64,000 nt of DNA from Henriciella aquimarina. Lineage in GTDB: Bacteria > Pseudomonadota > Alphaproteobacteria > Caulobacterales > Hyphomonadaceae. The stretch lies in contig NZ_NCST01000103.1 of the NCBI RefSeq assembly GCF_002088975.1, positions 62,001 through 126,000 of the forward strand, given 5' to 3'. Of this stretch, positions 20,445 through 29,003 are shown piece by piece (the first letter of the stretch is position 1; each line of letters begins with the position of its first letter). The notes under the pieces were generated by a model that did not search any database, had not been told where the DNA came from, and saw only the letters and a list, made by a program, of their open reading frames with translations. The position numbers and the translations under genes are program-made.

Positions 20445-21928
20445 CGCTCGATATAGGCGCGATGGTCCGGCATGGCGGCGACGGCGTCTGTCATCGCCGC
20501 GCGGACCTGTGCCATGCGCTCTTCGACCGGGACTTGGGGGCGAAGGCCCGAGAGCGCCGGGGCGCGCTCCGGGACAATGCCCTGGCCGAGATAGACCGCG
20601 ATCCAGCTCGGATTGGCGAAAAGTTCGCGCTCATCGGACACGATCATGCCGTGGCGGCGGAAATGCTCGATCTTGTAGGCGAGCCGGTCGGGTATCTCCA
20701 TCTCCGCACAATGGCGCCAGAAGCCGTCGCCACGCCGCTCGGTTGCCTTGTAGTGCAGGATGAGAAAGTCCCGAATGCGCTCATATTCGGCCATAGTCAG
20801 CGCATTGTATTCTTCCGCCAGAAGCGGCGACATTTGCCTGTCCGGGAAGAGGGCGAGAAGGCGCATGATGCCATACTGGATGAGATGCAGGCTGGTCGAT
20901 TCAAGTGGCTCCATGAAGCCGGCCGACAGGCCGATGGCAACGACATTCCGGTTCCAGAATTTCCGCCGGCGCCCCGTCTGAAAGCGCAGATGGCGCGGGT
21001 CGGCCAGTGGCTTGCCCTCGATCGAGCGCAGAAGCTCGGCTTCCGCATCGTCTGCTGAAAGATGGTCGGCACAATAGACATAGCCGTTGCCGACGCGGTG
21101 CTGCAGCGGGATGCGCCATTGCCAGCCCGCTGTCTTCGCTGTCGATTGTGTATAGGGCAGGAGCGATCCACTGCCCGTGCAGGCGACGGCAACGGCGCGG
21201 TTGCAGGGCAGCCAGTGCGACCAGTCCTCGAAGCCTGTCTTCAGTGTCTTCTCGATGAGCAGGCCGAGGAAGCCCGTGCAGTCGATGAAGAGGTCCCCCT
21301 CGAAGGTTCGCCCGTCTTCCAATGTTACTGATCGAACGAACCCGCTTTCGCTGTCCTGATACACGTCCACCACGCGACCTTCGGTGCGGACGACGCCGCG
21401 CTGTTCGGCATGGCCACGCAGAAAACGGGCATAGAGGGTAGCATCAAAGTGATAGGCATAATCGAAGGTCGACTGGATGAGACGTTTGTCCCGCGCCGGA
21501 TGCTCGAACTTTCCGGCTTTCGCCGCCGCCCAGGCCATCGTGTAGTCATCAACGGTGGTTTCGCGTCCGGCGATCAGTTCCCGGATGAGGTATTGGTAGA
21601 AGGGCACCTCGTCGAACTCGGCGCCATACTGGCCGAAGGGGTGGGAGTAGGTGTGCCCCTCCCGGGTCCAGTTCCTGAACTCAATGCCGAGCTTGAACGT
21701 GCCGCTGGTCTCGCGAAGGAAGGTGGCCTCGTCGATGCCGAGGCGGGCATTGAAGTATTTCACGGGCGGAATGGTGGCTTCGCCAACGCCGATCGTGCCG
21801 ATCGCCTCGGACTCGATCAGCGTGATCCGGCAGGCGCCCTGCGTGGCATTGGCAAGCGCAGCCGCCGTCATCCAGCCGGCCGAGCCGCCGCCGACAATGA
21901 CCACATCGCGCACAGGATCCCCTGTCAT
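20420..21928 (-). CDS. Tryptophan-halogenase family flavoprotein (second, convergent paralog)
   Basis: This paralog is also exactly 502 aa from ATG 21928, which has GGAG 8 bases upstream. It keeps GGGSAGW (13-19), the catalytic-position Lys79 in TFKLGIEF, GWQWRIPLQHR and the MEPLESTSLHLIQ halide-site block. The two proteins align along their whole length and end similarly (CKADLQ against CKSALQ). Inverted tandem duplication followed by divergence is the simplest origin. The start faces the DUF6445-like gene across an 83-base promoter gap. Function in sugar use is unknown; it could modify a receptor, a glycan or a small molecule. Confidence 0.9.
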   Translation of the reverse strand: MTGDPVRDVVIVGGGSAGWMTAAALANATQGACRITLIESEAIGTIGVGEATIPPVKYFNARLGIDEATFLRETSGTFKLGIEFRNWTREGHTYSHPFGQYGAEFDEVPFYQYLIRELIAGRETTVDDYTMAWAAAKAGKFEHPARDKRLIQSTFDYAYHFDATLYARFLRGHAEQRGVVRTEGRVVDVYQDSESGFVRSVTLEDGRTFEGDLFIDCTGFLGLLIEKTLKTGFEDWSHWLPCNRAVAVACTGSGSLLPYTQSTAKTAGWQWRIPLQHRVGNGYVYCADHLSADDAEAELLRSIEGKPLADPRHLRFQTGRRRKFWNRNVVAIGLSAGFMEPLESTSLHLIQYGIMRLLALFPDRQMSPLLAEEYNALTMAEYERIRDFLILHYKATERRGDGFWRHCAEMEIPDRLAYKIEHFRRHGMIVSDERELFANPSWIAVYLGQGIVPERAPALSGLRPQVPVEERMAQVRAAMTDAVAAMPDHRAYIERYCKSALQ

Positions 21929-22011
21929 GACGGGTCTCCTGCAGTTGCTGCGGTGCAATGTCGCAGCTTTCCTGATATGAAACCTGCAAGAGAGCGGGGA
22001 AACGCGAAAGA

Positions 22012-22719
22012 ATGACGGACAACGCTGACCAGCTTGGCCAGACGCTGCCTTATCATGTCCTCTATCCGGGCGACGAAGGCGAGCCCGTCGTCGTCATAGA
22101 CGACTTCTTCTCCAGTCCGGATGCGCTCCAGGAACAGGCGGCTCGGCAGGATTATGCGCCGGGCGGGCGTCACTATCCAGGCCATCGGGCGCCGGCCCCG
22201 TCGGGTTATCTCGCTGAACGGATCGACCTGTTGCAGGATATCCTGACCGATGTTTTCGACATGGAGGCAGGCGCGAGGCTTGTGGAATGCAACTTCTCCA
22301 GGGTGACAACGCCGCCGGATGAACTGACGCCGATCCAGTGCCTGCCGCACTTTGACGGGACGAATCCCGGTTTCGTCGCCCTGCTGCACTATCTGAGCGG
22401 ACCGGAGTATGGCGGGACCAGCTTCTACCGGCATTGCTCCACGGGGTTCGAGACGATCAGTGCTGACCGGTTCGACATCTATGACCGCACGCTTCAGGCC
22501 GAGGCCAACGCCATTGGCCTTCCGCCGCAACGCTATTTTTCCGGGTCCACCGACCAGTTCGAGCAGATCGGGCAAGTCGAGGCACGGGTCAATCGCATGG
22601 TGCTCTATCGTGGCCTCTGCCTGCATTCCGGAGATATTCCGAGGGCGGACTATATTGGCGAGCCGGACGAGGAGGCGCGCCTGACGGTGAACACCTTTCT
22701 TGTCGCGCGAAATCGATAG
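22012..22719 (+). CDS. DUF6445-like protein, possible Fe(II)/2-oxoglutarate oxygenase fold
   Basis: The 235-aa protein resembles proteins annotated as DUF6445, which often accompany TonB receptors and halogenase-like genes. A 2OG-oxygenase-like residue set can be read: His113-x-Asp115 in LPHFDG, a distal His205 in LCLHSGD, and Arg223 in ARLTVNTF to hold 2-oxoglutarate. YLSGPEYGGTSFYRH near 130-143 also fits a double-stranded beta-helix oxygenase. Catalysis is inference. It is divergent from the second halogenase-like gene and convergent with the ROK kinase, with a 5-base gap. Confidence 0.75.
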   Translation: MTDNADQLGQTLPYHVLYPGDEGEPVVVIDDFFSSPDALQEQAARQDYAPGGRHYPGHRAPAPSGYLAERIDLLQDILTDVFDMEAGARLVECNFSRVTTPPDELTPIQCLPHFDGTNPGFVALLHYLSGPEYGGTSFYRHCSTGFETISADRFDIYDRTLQAEANAIGLPPQRYFSGSTDQFEQIGQVEARVNRMVLYRGLCLHSGDIPRADYIGEPDEEARLTVNTFLVARNR

Positions 22720-22724
22720 ACAGG

Positions 22725-23603
22725 TCATCTCTCGACAGCCTCACGTGCGGCCTGCTGAGCCAGCAGCAAGGCCCCGGTGACGCCTGCTGCCTCGCCGAGG
22801 CCTGGCGGGACGATATAATCGGAGAGATCGCCCGATAGTGCCCCACGACGAACATAGCCGGCCAGGCGGTCCTGCGTTTGTTCGCGCAGCGCCTCGATCA
22901 GGCCGGGTGTCTTCATCACGCCGCCGCCGACAATGATGCGGCCTGGCATGTGCGCGAGGATGATGGTGAGCGCCAGCTGCGAGAGATAACTTGCCTCCAG
23001 CGCGACGGCGCCTTCACCGAGGTGCGACAGCGGCTCGCCCCAGCGCGCCTGGATAGCCGGGCCGCAGGCCAGCCCCTCAAGACAGTCGGCATGGAAGGGG
23101 CAGTGGCCGCCATAGGTGTCGTCCGGGTCGCGGCGAACCGGGATATGGCCCATCTCGTAATGGCCTGTGCCGTTGCGCACGCGGCCGTCATTCACGATGC
23201 CCGCGCCGATGCCGGTCCCGACCGTGACATAGGCGAGCGTCTTCTGATGGCGCCCGGCGCCATGGGCGTATTCGCCGAGGCAGGCGCCAGAGACATCGCT
23301 TTCGATCTTGAAGGGCACCGTGAAACCCGAAAAGGCCTTGAACCAGGAAGCGCCCGTCCAGCCGGGCTTCGGCGTATTCAGAACCTGGCCATAGGTCTTC
23401 GAGCGCTTGTCGATGTCGACCGGCCCGAAAGCCGCCACGCCAATGGCGCGGACGGAGCGCTGGGCTTTCAGGAAATCGCGGATGTGGCCGAACGTCTCTT
23501 CCGGCGTGGTGGTCGGGATCTCGATGCGCTCGCGGATGTGGGCGGGGTGCTCCGCCACGGCGCAGACCATCCGGGTTCCGCCAGCCTCGATCCCTGCGAG
23601 CAT
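22725..23603 (-). CDS. ROK-family sugar kinase (fructokinase/glucokinase-like)
   Basis: This 292-aa cytoplasmic kinase phosphorylates a hexose with ATP. The N-terminal phosphate loop is GIEAGGTR (4-11). The catalytic Asp103 lies in ESDVSGACLGE. The ROK zinc site shows His153, Cys168, His171 and Cys174 in the GHCPFHADCLEG region. The Zn pattern and length fit the ScrK/Mak fructokinase branch, but in this locus glucose from starch is the likely substrate. It is the last gene of the minus-strand run GH97-MFS-GH13-ROK, 14 bases after the amylase stop. The start has only a weak ribosome-binding site. Confidence 0.88.
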   Translation of the reverse strand: MLAGIEAGGTRMVCAVAEHPAHIRERIEIPTTTPEETFGHIRDFLKAQRSVRAIGVAAFGPVDIDKRSKTYGQVLNTPKPGWTGASWFKAFSGFTVPFKIESDVSGACLGEYAHGAGRHQKTLAYVTVGTGIGAGIVNDGRVRNGTGHYEMGHIPVRRDPDDTYGGHCPFHADCLEGLACGPAIQARWGEPLSHLGEGAVALEASYLSQLALTIILAHMPGRIIVGGGVMKTPGLIEALREQTQDRLAGYVRRGALSGDLSDYIVPPGLGEAAGVTGALLLAQQAAREAVER

Positions 23604-23617
23604 CCTCGTCTGTGTCC

Positions 23618-24997
23618 TTATCCACCCTGCTTCGTGAACACCCTGTAGCTCCAGGCGGGCAGGTCAAGCGCGGTCTTTGCGTCGATTGTGAGAGGTTTGC
23701 CCGAAAAGTATTCGGTATACGCGCCCGCATAAGGCCCATCGGTGAAGCGCACGGTTTGTCTTTCTGGTGAGAGGTTGAGCACGGCGAAGACCCCGCCATT
23801 GCTGTCGAACCGGGTGAAGGAAAGCACGGCGTCTGGCGCTGTGTTCACCACCGGCACCATCCGCGCCCCGGCGGCCCCATTGTGGAGGGCTGAGGTCTCG
23901 GTTTTCAGCTCGATAAGAGACTTGAAAAGATCGCCCACCGGAGAATCGCGCCACGCAATCGGGTCTTTCTCGAAGAATTCGAGTTCCTTCGTATTGCCCG
24001 CTTCCTGGCCATTATAGATGAGCGGCAGGCCCTCGCCGACAAAGGAGAGGACGATGGCCGCTTCATATGCGTCGCCATAGATGTCGGGGGCCGCGCCGTC
24101 CCAGGCATTCTGGTCATGGTTGGAGGTATAGGTCATGCGATAGGCGTCGTGCGGCCAGGCGCCGTCCGTCTCGGCATAGTATCCGAAAAAGGCATTGGCG
24201 CCGGCTTCGCCCTCGGCAATGGCCTGCATCGTATTCTTCCAGTCCCATGCGTAAGAGGCGTCGAAAGCGCGGGCATGGACGTCGCGCTGGTCGAATTCAG
24301 CCAGCATGAAGACCGGCTTGATGGTGTCGAGCTCGGCGCGCACCGTCTCCCAGAAGTCGAGTGGGACATAGCCCGCGACATCGGCGCGGTAGCCATCGAT
24401 GCCGGCTTCCTCGACCCAATAGCGCAGCGCCCCGGCCATGTATTCGCGGACCTCCGGGCTGGAATAGTCGAGATCGATGATGTCCGACCAGTCCCACCAG
24501 CGTGTCGGCATGAAGTCGCCATCCCAGTCGGTCTCGTACCAGTCGGGGTGTTCGGTCACGAGCGGATTGTCCCAGGCGGTATGGTTGGCGACCCAGTCGA
24601 GAATGACGTGCATGTCTCTTTCATGGGCGGCATCGACGAAGGATTTGAGGTCATCCAGCGTGCCGAATTCCGGGTTCACGCCATAATAGTCCTTCACCGA
24701 ATAGGGCGAGCCGAGGCTGCCCTTGCGGTTTGTCTTGCCGATCGGGTGGATGGGCATCAGCCAGAGAATGTCGACACCGAGCGCGTCGAGCCGGTCGAGT
24801 TCTTTCTTGGCCGCCGCGAAAGTGCCTTCGGGTGTGAACTGGCGGGTATTGATCTGGTAGAGAACAGCGTCCTTCGCCCAGTCCGGATGGTCGAGCTTCA
24901 CATAAGGTTCGGGCTGCCACTTCGTGTCGGTGTCCTGCGCGAGCGCCGGGCCGGACATAAGCGCCAGCGTGGCGAGGGTGGTGATCAGGGCTCTCAT
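23618..24997 (-). CDS. Exported GH13 alpha-amylase-family glycosidase
   Basis: This 459-aa enzyme hydrolyses alpha-1,4-glucans in the periplasm. The Sec signal is cut after ALA (residue 20). GH13 conserved regions are visible: DWVANHT (134-140), the nucleophile Asp206 in GYRADVAG, the acid/base Glu234 in MLAEFDQ, and His294-Asp295 in SNHDQN. The C-terminal beta-sandwich domain is short (about 385-459). Its start overlaps the MFS transporter stop by 4 bases (ATGA), so the two are translationally coupled. Endo or exo specificity is not readable from sequence. Confidence 0.92.
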   Translation of the reverse strand: MRALITTLATLALMSGPALAQDTDTKWQPEPYVKLDHPDWAKDAVLYQINTRQFTPEGTFAAAKKELDRLDALGVDILWLMPIHPIGKTNRKGSLGSPYSVKDYYGVNPEFGTLDDLKSFVDAAHERDMHVILDWVANHTAWDNPLVTEHPDWYETDWDGDFMPTRWWDWSDIIDLDYSSPEVREYMAGALRYWVEEAGIDGYRADVAGYVPLDFWETVRAELDTIKPVFMLAEFDQRDVHARAFDASYAWDWKNTMQAIAEGEAGANAFFGYYAETDGAWPHDAYRMTYTSNHDQNAWDGAAPDIYGDAYEAAIVLSFVGEGLPLIYNGQEAGNTKELEFFEKDPIAWRDSPVGDLFKSLIELKTETSALHNGAAGARMVPVVNTAPDAVLSFTRFDSNGGVFAVLNLSPERQTVRFTDGPYAGAYTEYFSGKPLTIDAKTALDLPAWSYRVFTKQGG

Positions 24998-26577
24998 GTC
25001 TCGGCTCCTATGGGCTCAGGCGAGGCCTCTTCCGCGGTGTCGGAGACAAAGAGGACGGCGATAGCGGCCAGGGCGAAGGAGGCGGCCGCGATGGCAAAGG
25101 CCCAGATCGGTTCATTGCCGAAAAAGGTGCGGAGCAGGAAGCCGAGCAGGGTGGCCGCGACGAGCTGCGGCACCACGATGAAGATGTTGAAGATGCCCAT
25201 ATAGACGCCCATTTTCCGCGCCGGGACCGAGCCGGCGAGGATGGCATAGGGCACCGAGACAATCGCCGCCCAGGCCACGCCGACCCCCACCATGGGCAGG
25301 ACCAGCGGGGCCGGATCGTCGATCAGGATCATGCCTGCAAAACCAAGCGCACCGAGGCTTATGCAGATCGCATGCAGCTTGCGCCGGTCGACCTGCGCGG
25401 CGAGCCAGATGATGGCGAGCGCGGCGGCGGCAGCCACACCGTTGCGCACCGCACCAAGCAGCGCCCACCAGTTGCCGGCTTCCTGATAGAGCGCGGTTGC
25501 CGCATCGCTGGTGCCGTAGTGATGCTCGGCCACAGCGGGCGTGCCGTAGATCCACATGGCGAACAGGCCGAACCAGGAGAAGAACTGCACCACGGCGAGC
25601 TGTCGCATTGTTTTCGGCATTCGGAAGAGGTCGCCGACGACTTCCATGAAGCCGTTCTCGCTCTTTCCGCTTGAGCGTATGGTGCCGGCGACGAGTTGGA
25701 TCACGCCGAAACCGGCGACCAGCGCGGCAAAGACATAGAGGTCCTGCTTGAACTCGACATCGCCCAGCCAGGTGAGCCAGCCGGGCCGTGGGTCCATCCG
25801 TCCGGCATGGAAAAAGGCGGCAAGTAGCAGACCGACCGCGAGCCAGATCAGCCCCCCTGTATAGAAAGCCCGGGCTGAGCGCGGCGGGGGCGTATCTTCG
25901 GTCTCGTCACCAAGGCCGAGCGCTTCGCGCCGGGCGGCCTCGAAGCGCTCCATCTGTTCGGGCGAATATTCCGGCGTGGTCAGCACGGTCACCAGGACGG
26001 CGAGGAAGAGCGCGGCCCCGCCTGCATAGAAGGCGAGATGCACCGTCATCGGGATCTCGCCTTCGGGCGCGGTGTTCGAGACGCCGAACTCGGTCATCAG
26101 CCAGGGCAGGGCGCCGGCAATGACGGCCCCGAGGCCGATGAAGAAGCTCTGCAAGGCGTAGCCGGTGGTGCGCTGCTGGTCGGGCAGCATGTCGCCGACA
26201 AAGGCGCGCGTCGGCTCCATGGTGATGTTCAGCGAGGCGTCCATGATCCAGAGCGTTCCGGCCGCGACCCAGAGCGCCGGAGAGTTCGGCATCACGAACA
26301 GGGCCAGGCTCGCCAGGACCGCACCGACCAGAAAATAGGGCCGACGGCGGCCGAGCCGTCCCCATGTCTTGTCGGAGAAATGTCCGACAATGGGCTGGAC
26401 GATCAGCCCGGTCAGCGGGGCCGCGATCCAGAGGATGGGCAAGGAATCGATGCTGGCGCCAAGCGTCTGGAAGATGCGGCTGACATTGCCATTTTGCAGG
26501 TCGAAGCCGATCTGGATGCCGAGAAATCCGAAACACATGTTCCAGATCTGGCCGAAGCTCAGCTTGGGTTTCTGCAT
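24994..26577 (-). CDS. MFS sugar transporter (GPH/SLC45-like, probable maltose/maltodextrin importer)
   Basis: This is an inner-membrane 12-helix transporter of 527 aa. ATG 26577 has GGAGG 8 bases upstream and is preferred to a start 15 codons earlier. The loop 2-3 signature GHFSDKTWGRLGRRRPYF (65-82) marks the glycoside/SLC45-type branch. A cytoplasmic loop of charged residues sits in the middle near 205-235. The gene lies between the periplasmic GH97 and GH13 genes on one transcript, so import of maltose or short maltodextrins is the reasonable reading. Similar genes act as maltose transporters in Caulobacter-type loci. Confidence 0.87.
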   Translation of the reverse strand: MQKPKLSFGQIWNMCFGFLGIQIGFDLQNGNVSRIFQTLGASIDSLPILWIAAPLTGLIVQPIVGHFSDKTWGRLGRRRPYFLVGAVLASLALFVMPNSPALWVAAGTLWIMDASLNITMEPTRAFVGDMLPDQQRTTGYALQSFFIGLGAVIAGALPWLMTEFGVSNTAPEGEIPMTVHLAFYAGGAALFLAVLVTVLTTPEYSPEQMERFEAARREALGLGDETEDTPPPRSARAFYTGGLIWLAVGLLLAAFFHAGRMDPRPGWLTWLGDVEFKQDLYVFAALVAGFGVIQLVAGTIRSSGKSENGFMEVVGDLFRMPKTMRQLAVVQFFSWFGLFAMWIYGTPAVAEHHYGTSDAATALYQEAGNWWALLGAVRNGVAAAAALAIIWLAAQVDRRKLHAICISLGALGFAGMILIDDPAPLVLPMVGVGVAWAAIVSVPYAILAGSVPARKMGVYMGIFNIFIVVPQLVAATLLGFLLRTFFGNEPIWAFAIAAASFALAAIAVLFVSDTAEEASPEPIGAET

Positions 26578-26635
26578 CGCTTTTACCTCCCCGGCCATCT
26601 TCGTATCGTTCAGCAGGCGCAATCTCTTCTGCCGG

Positions 26636-28744
26636 CTATCGCCCGGCCACCAGCCGGACCGCTGCCCCTCCGGATGACGCGAGGGGCAGTTCCAGCGTGT
26701 CCGGGGCCGTCACGGTGCGACTTTCAATGGTGATGGCATAAGGGTTGGTCTGCCAATCGGCGTCCTCGCCGTCGCGATAGATCTCAGCGGTGTAGCTGCG
26801 GCCGTCATCAAGGAAATCGAGGGGGACGGACACTGTACGCGCGGTCTCGTCCGTCAGCGCGCCGACATACCAGTCATCGGATTTCCTGTCCTTGCGGGCC
26901 TGGACGATGAAATCTCCCACCTCGCCATCGAGCGCGATGGAGGTCTCCCAGTCGGCCGGCACATCCTTGATGAACTGGAAAGGCTCCGGATTGGCTTCGT
27001 AATTCTCCGGCAGGTCTGCGGCCATCTGCACCGGGCTGTAGATCACGACATATAGTGCGAGCTGTTTTGCGAGCGTCGTCTGGATACGGTTCTCGTTGTC
27101 CTCGCCATTCGGCATCAGGTCGAAGATGCCGGGCGTGAAGTCCATCGGGCCGGCGAGCAGGCGGGTATAGGGCAGGATGGCAGTGTGCTCCGGCGGATTG
27201 GGTGGGCTGCCCCAGGCATTGAATTCCATGCCGCGGGCGCCTTCGCGGCTGACGGCATTCGGGTAGGTGCGGCGAAGGCCAGTGTCCTTCACCGGTTCGT
27301 GCGCATTGATGGCGAGGCCGTATTCATGCGCCTTCTTCAGCACATTAAGGTCATGGACAACCCGCTCCTGGCCGGCATGCCAGCCATAGCGGCGGAAGCC
27401 CTCTTCATCTTCAAGCACGAGGTCGCTCGCATCGGCGACATAGCCGGTCTTCACCGTGGAATAGCCATTGTCCCGATAGAGCTGGAAGGCCGCATCGAGC
27501 TGGCTTTCATAGTTCGGTAGATTGGCGGCGGTTTCGTGGTGGCCGATCAGTTTCACGCCTTTGTTGGCGGCGTAGTCCGACAAGGCTTCGATGTCGAAAT
27601 CCGGGTAGGGTTCGGCGAAGCGGAACTTGTCGCCATTGTTGAACCAGTCCCCGTCCCAGCCAATGTTCCAACCCTCGACCAGCACGCCGGAAAAGCCGTT
27701 CTCGGCCGCAAAGTCGATATAGCGCTTCGTGTTCCCGGTTGTTGCGCCATGGTCTGGTCCCGAGCCCCAAGTGTATTTGTTGATGTGCATGCCCCACCAG
27801 ATGCCGACATATTTTCCGGGTTCGAAATAGGAGACATCGCCGAGCTGGTTCGGCGCGTTGAGGTTCAGATAGATGTCGGCGCCATTGACGAGCCCGGCTG
27901 CGGTGTCGGCGATCTGGATGACGCGCCAGGGCGTCTTGAAGGCGCCGTCGATCTTGACCTTGGTGCCGTCATGGCGTGGGGCGAGTTCGGCCTCGAGGAC
28001 GCCCGCACGGCGCTGGTCCAGCCACATGCCGGCATAGTCGACTAGAGCGGCCTCGTGGATGGCGAGATAGGGGCCGTCGGCGCCTTCCACGTCGTATTTC
28101 AGCGTATAGGGTGTGTGGACGCGGTAGATGTCGCGCACCGGGGTCGTCTTGTAGATGTATTCATAGCGGTTGTATTCGCCGGCCGGTGTCCACCACGATG
28201 TGGCGTTCGGCTCGACGGCGAATTCCGTGATCTCATCGACCAGCGCACGCTCGCCCGTATCCGGCACTTCATAGCGGAAGGCGACGCCCGCATCGAAAAC
28301 GCGGGCGCGGACGGTAAAGCTGCGCTCCGGGCCATCATCGGTCGATGTAAAGCGTGCCGTGATCTCGTTGTGAAGATCGCGCACAGTGCGCTTCTCGCCC
28401 CAGGGCTGCTGCCAGGTCTCGTCGTGGCTGTCGGCTGCGGTCTCTGTGATTTCGAAACCCCGGTCGAGATTCGCGCCGCTGGCAAAACGTAGGCCGAGTT
28501 TCGATTGGGCGATGAGCGGTTTGCCATCGCGGGTGACGGTATAGACGGGCTGGCCATTGGCTGTGGCAAGGCTGATTTCGGTGCGCCCATCGGGGGAGGT
28601 TGCGTCAACGCTGGCCGAGCTGGCGGGCATGCTTTCTTGCGCCACTGCGACGGAGGGGCTCAGAGTCGCCGGGCCAATGCCGCCGAGCCCTGAGAATCCG
28701 GCAAAAACGAGGGTGAGGGCCTTTAAGGCCTTGGCCTGTGTCAT
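26636..28744 (-). CDS. Exported GH97 alpha-glucosidase (SusB-like)
   Basis: GH97 enzymes release glucose (or galactose) from non-reducing ends in the periplasm. This protein is 702 aa from ATG 28744, which has GGAGG 7 bases upstream. The signal ends AVA/Q near residue 36. The N-terminal beta-sandwich is about 45-290, and the (beta/alpha)8 barrel contains LVEGWNIGWDGDW, GHHETAANLPNYE and INAHEPVKDTGLRRTYPN. The Glu-rich motifs agree with the inverting SusB branch, supporting alpha-glucosidase activity. It leads the minus-strand operon and shares a promoter region with the divergent second amylase. Confidence 0.92.
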   Translation of the reverse strand: MTQAKALKALTLVFAGFSGLGGIGPATLSPSVAVAQESMPASSASVDATSPDGRTEISLATANGQPVYTVTRDGKPLIAQSKLGLRFASGANLDRGFEITETAADSHDETWQQPWGEKRTVRDLHNEITARFTSTDDGPERSFTVRARVFDAGVAFRYEVPDTGERALVDEITEFAVEPNATSWWTPAGEYNRYEYIYKTTPVRDIYRVHTPYTLKYDVEGADGPYLAIHEAALVDYAGMWLDQRRAGVLEAELAPRHDGTKVKIDGAFKTPWRVIQIADTAAGLVNGADIYLNLNAPNQLGDVSYFEPGKYVGIWWGMHINKYTWGSGPDHGATTGNTKRYIDFAAENGFSGVLVEGWNIGWDGDWFNNGDKFRFAEPYPDFDIEALSDYAANKGVKLIGHHETAANLPNYESQLDAAFQLYRDNGYSTVKTGYVADASDLVLEDEEGFRRYGWHAGQERVVHDLNVLKKAHEYGLAINAHEPVKDTGLRRTYPNAVSREGARGMEFNAWGSPPNPPEHTAILPYTRLLAGPMDFTPGIFDLMPNGEDNENRIQTTLAKQLALYVVIYSPVQMAADLPENYEANPEPFQFIKDVPADWETSIALDGEVGDFIVQARKDRKSDDWYVGALTDETARTVSVPLDFLDDGRSYTAEIYRDGEDADWQTNPYAITIESRTVTAPDTLELPLASSGGAAVRLVAGR

Positions 28745-28792
28745 GGCGGATCCTCCCAATGGTCCGGTCTATTCTTTGGCGGGAAGAGTGCG

Positions 28793-28826
28793 TTGCAAAC
28801 TTGTGCAAGTCAATTCAAAATTTGAA
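28793..28826. promoter_or_regulatory. Two palindromes in the divergent GH97 / amylase promoter region
   Basis: TTGCA-AACTTG-TGCAA (28793-28808) and TTCAAA-A-TTTGAA (28814-28826) are perfect-armed inverted repeats side by side in the 259-base gap 28745-29003. They are the best operator candidates for the locus LacI regulator. The first partly resembles the TTTGCAA-N2-TTTGCG sites upstream of the TonB receptor. GCAA-N4-TTGC near 28951 is a further weak look-alike. Confidence 0.4.
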
Positions 28827-29003
28827 ATTCAGATGACCTGGGCGGTGAGAGAATTGGGCAAGCTTTGATAGAAAGAAAAGACGATTCTGGCTTGCGGTGT
28901 ATGGATTTTGTTATTTCGGCCTTGCATCCGTATCTGCGCATGCTAGCAATGCAAAAAGTTGCGGAAGCGATAAAGAAAATCCGCTCGGACGAGGGAGGAG
29001 AGA

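Noticed and set aside
18936-21928. Halogenated natural-product biosynthetic cluster
   Set aside because: No NRPS, PKS, prenyltransferase or indole-modifying genes nearby; the context is carbohydrate use.
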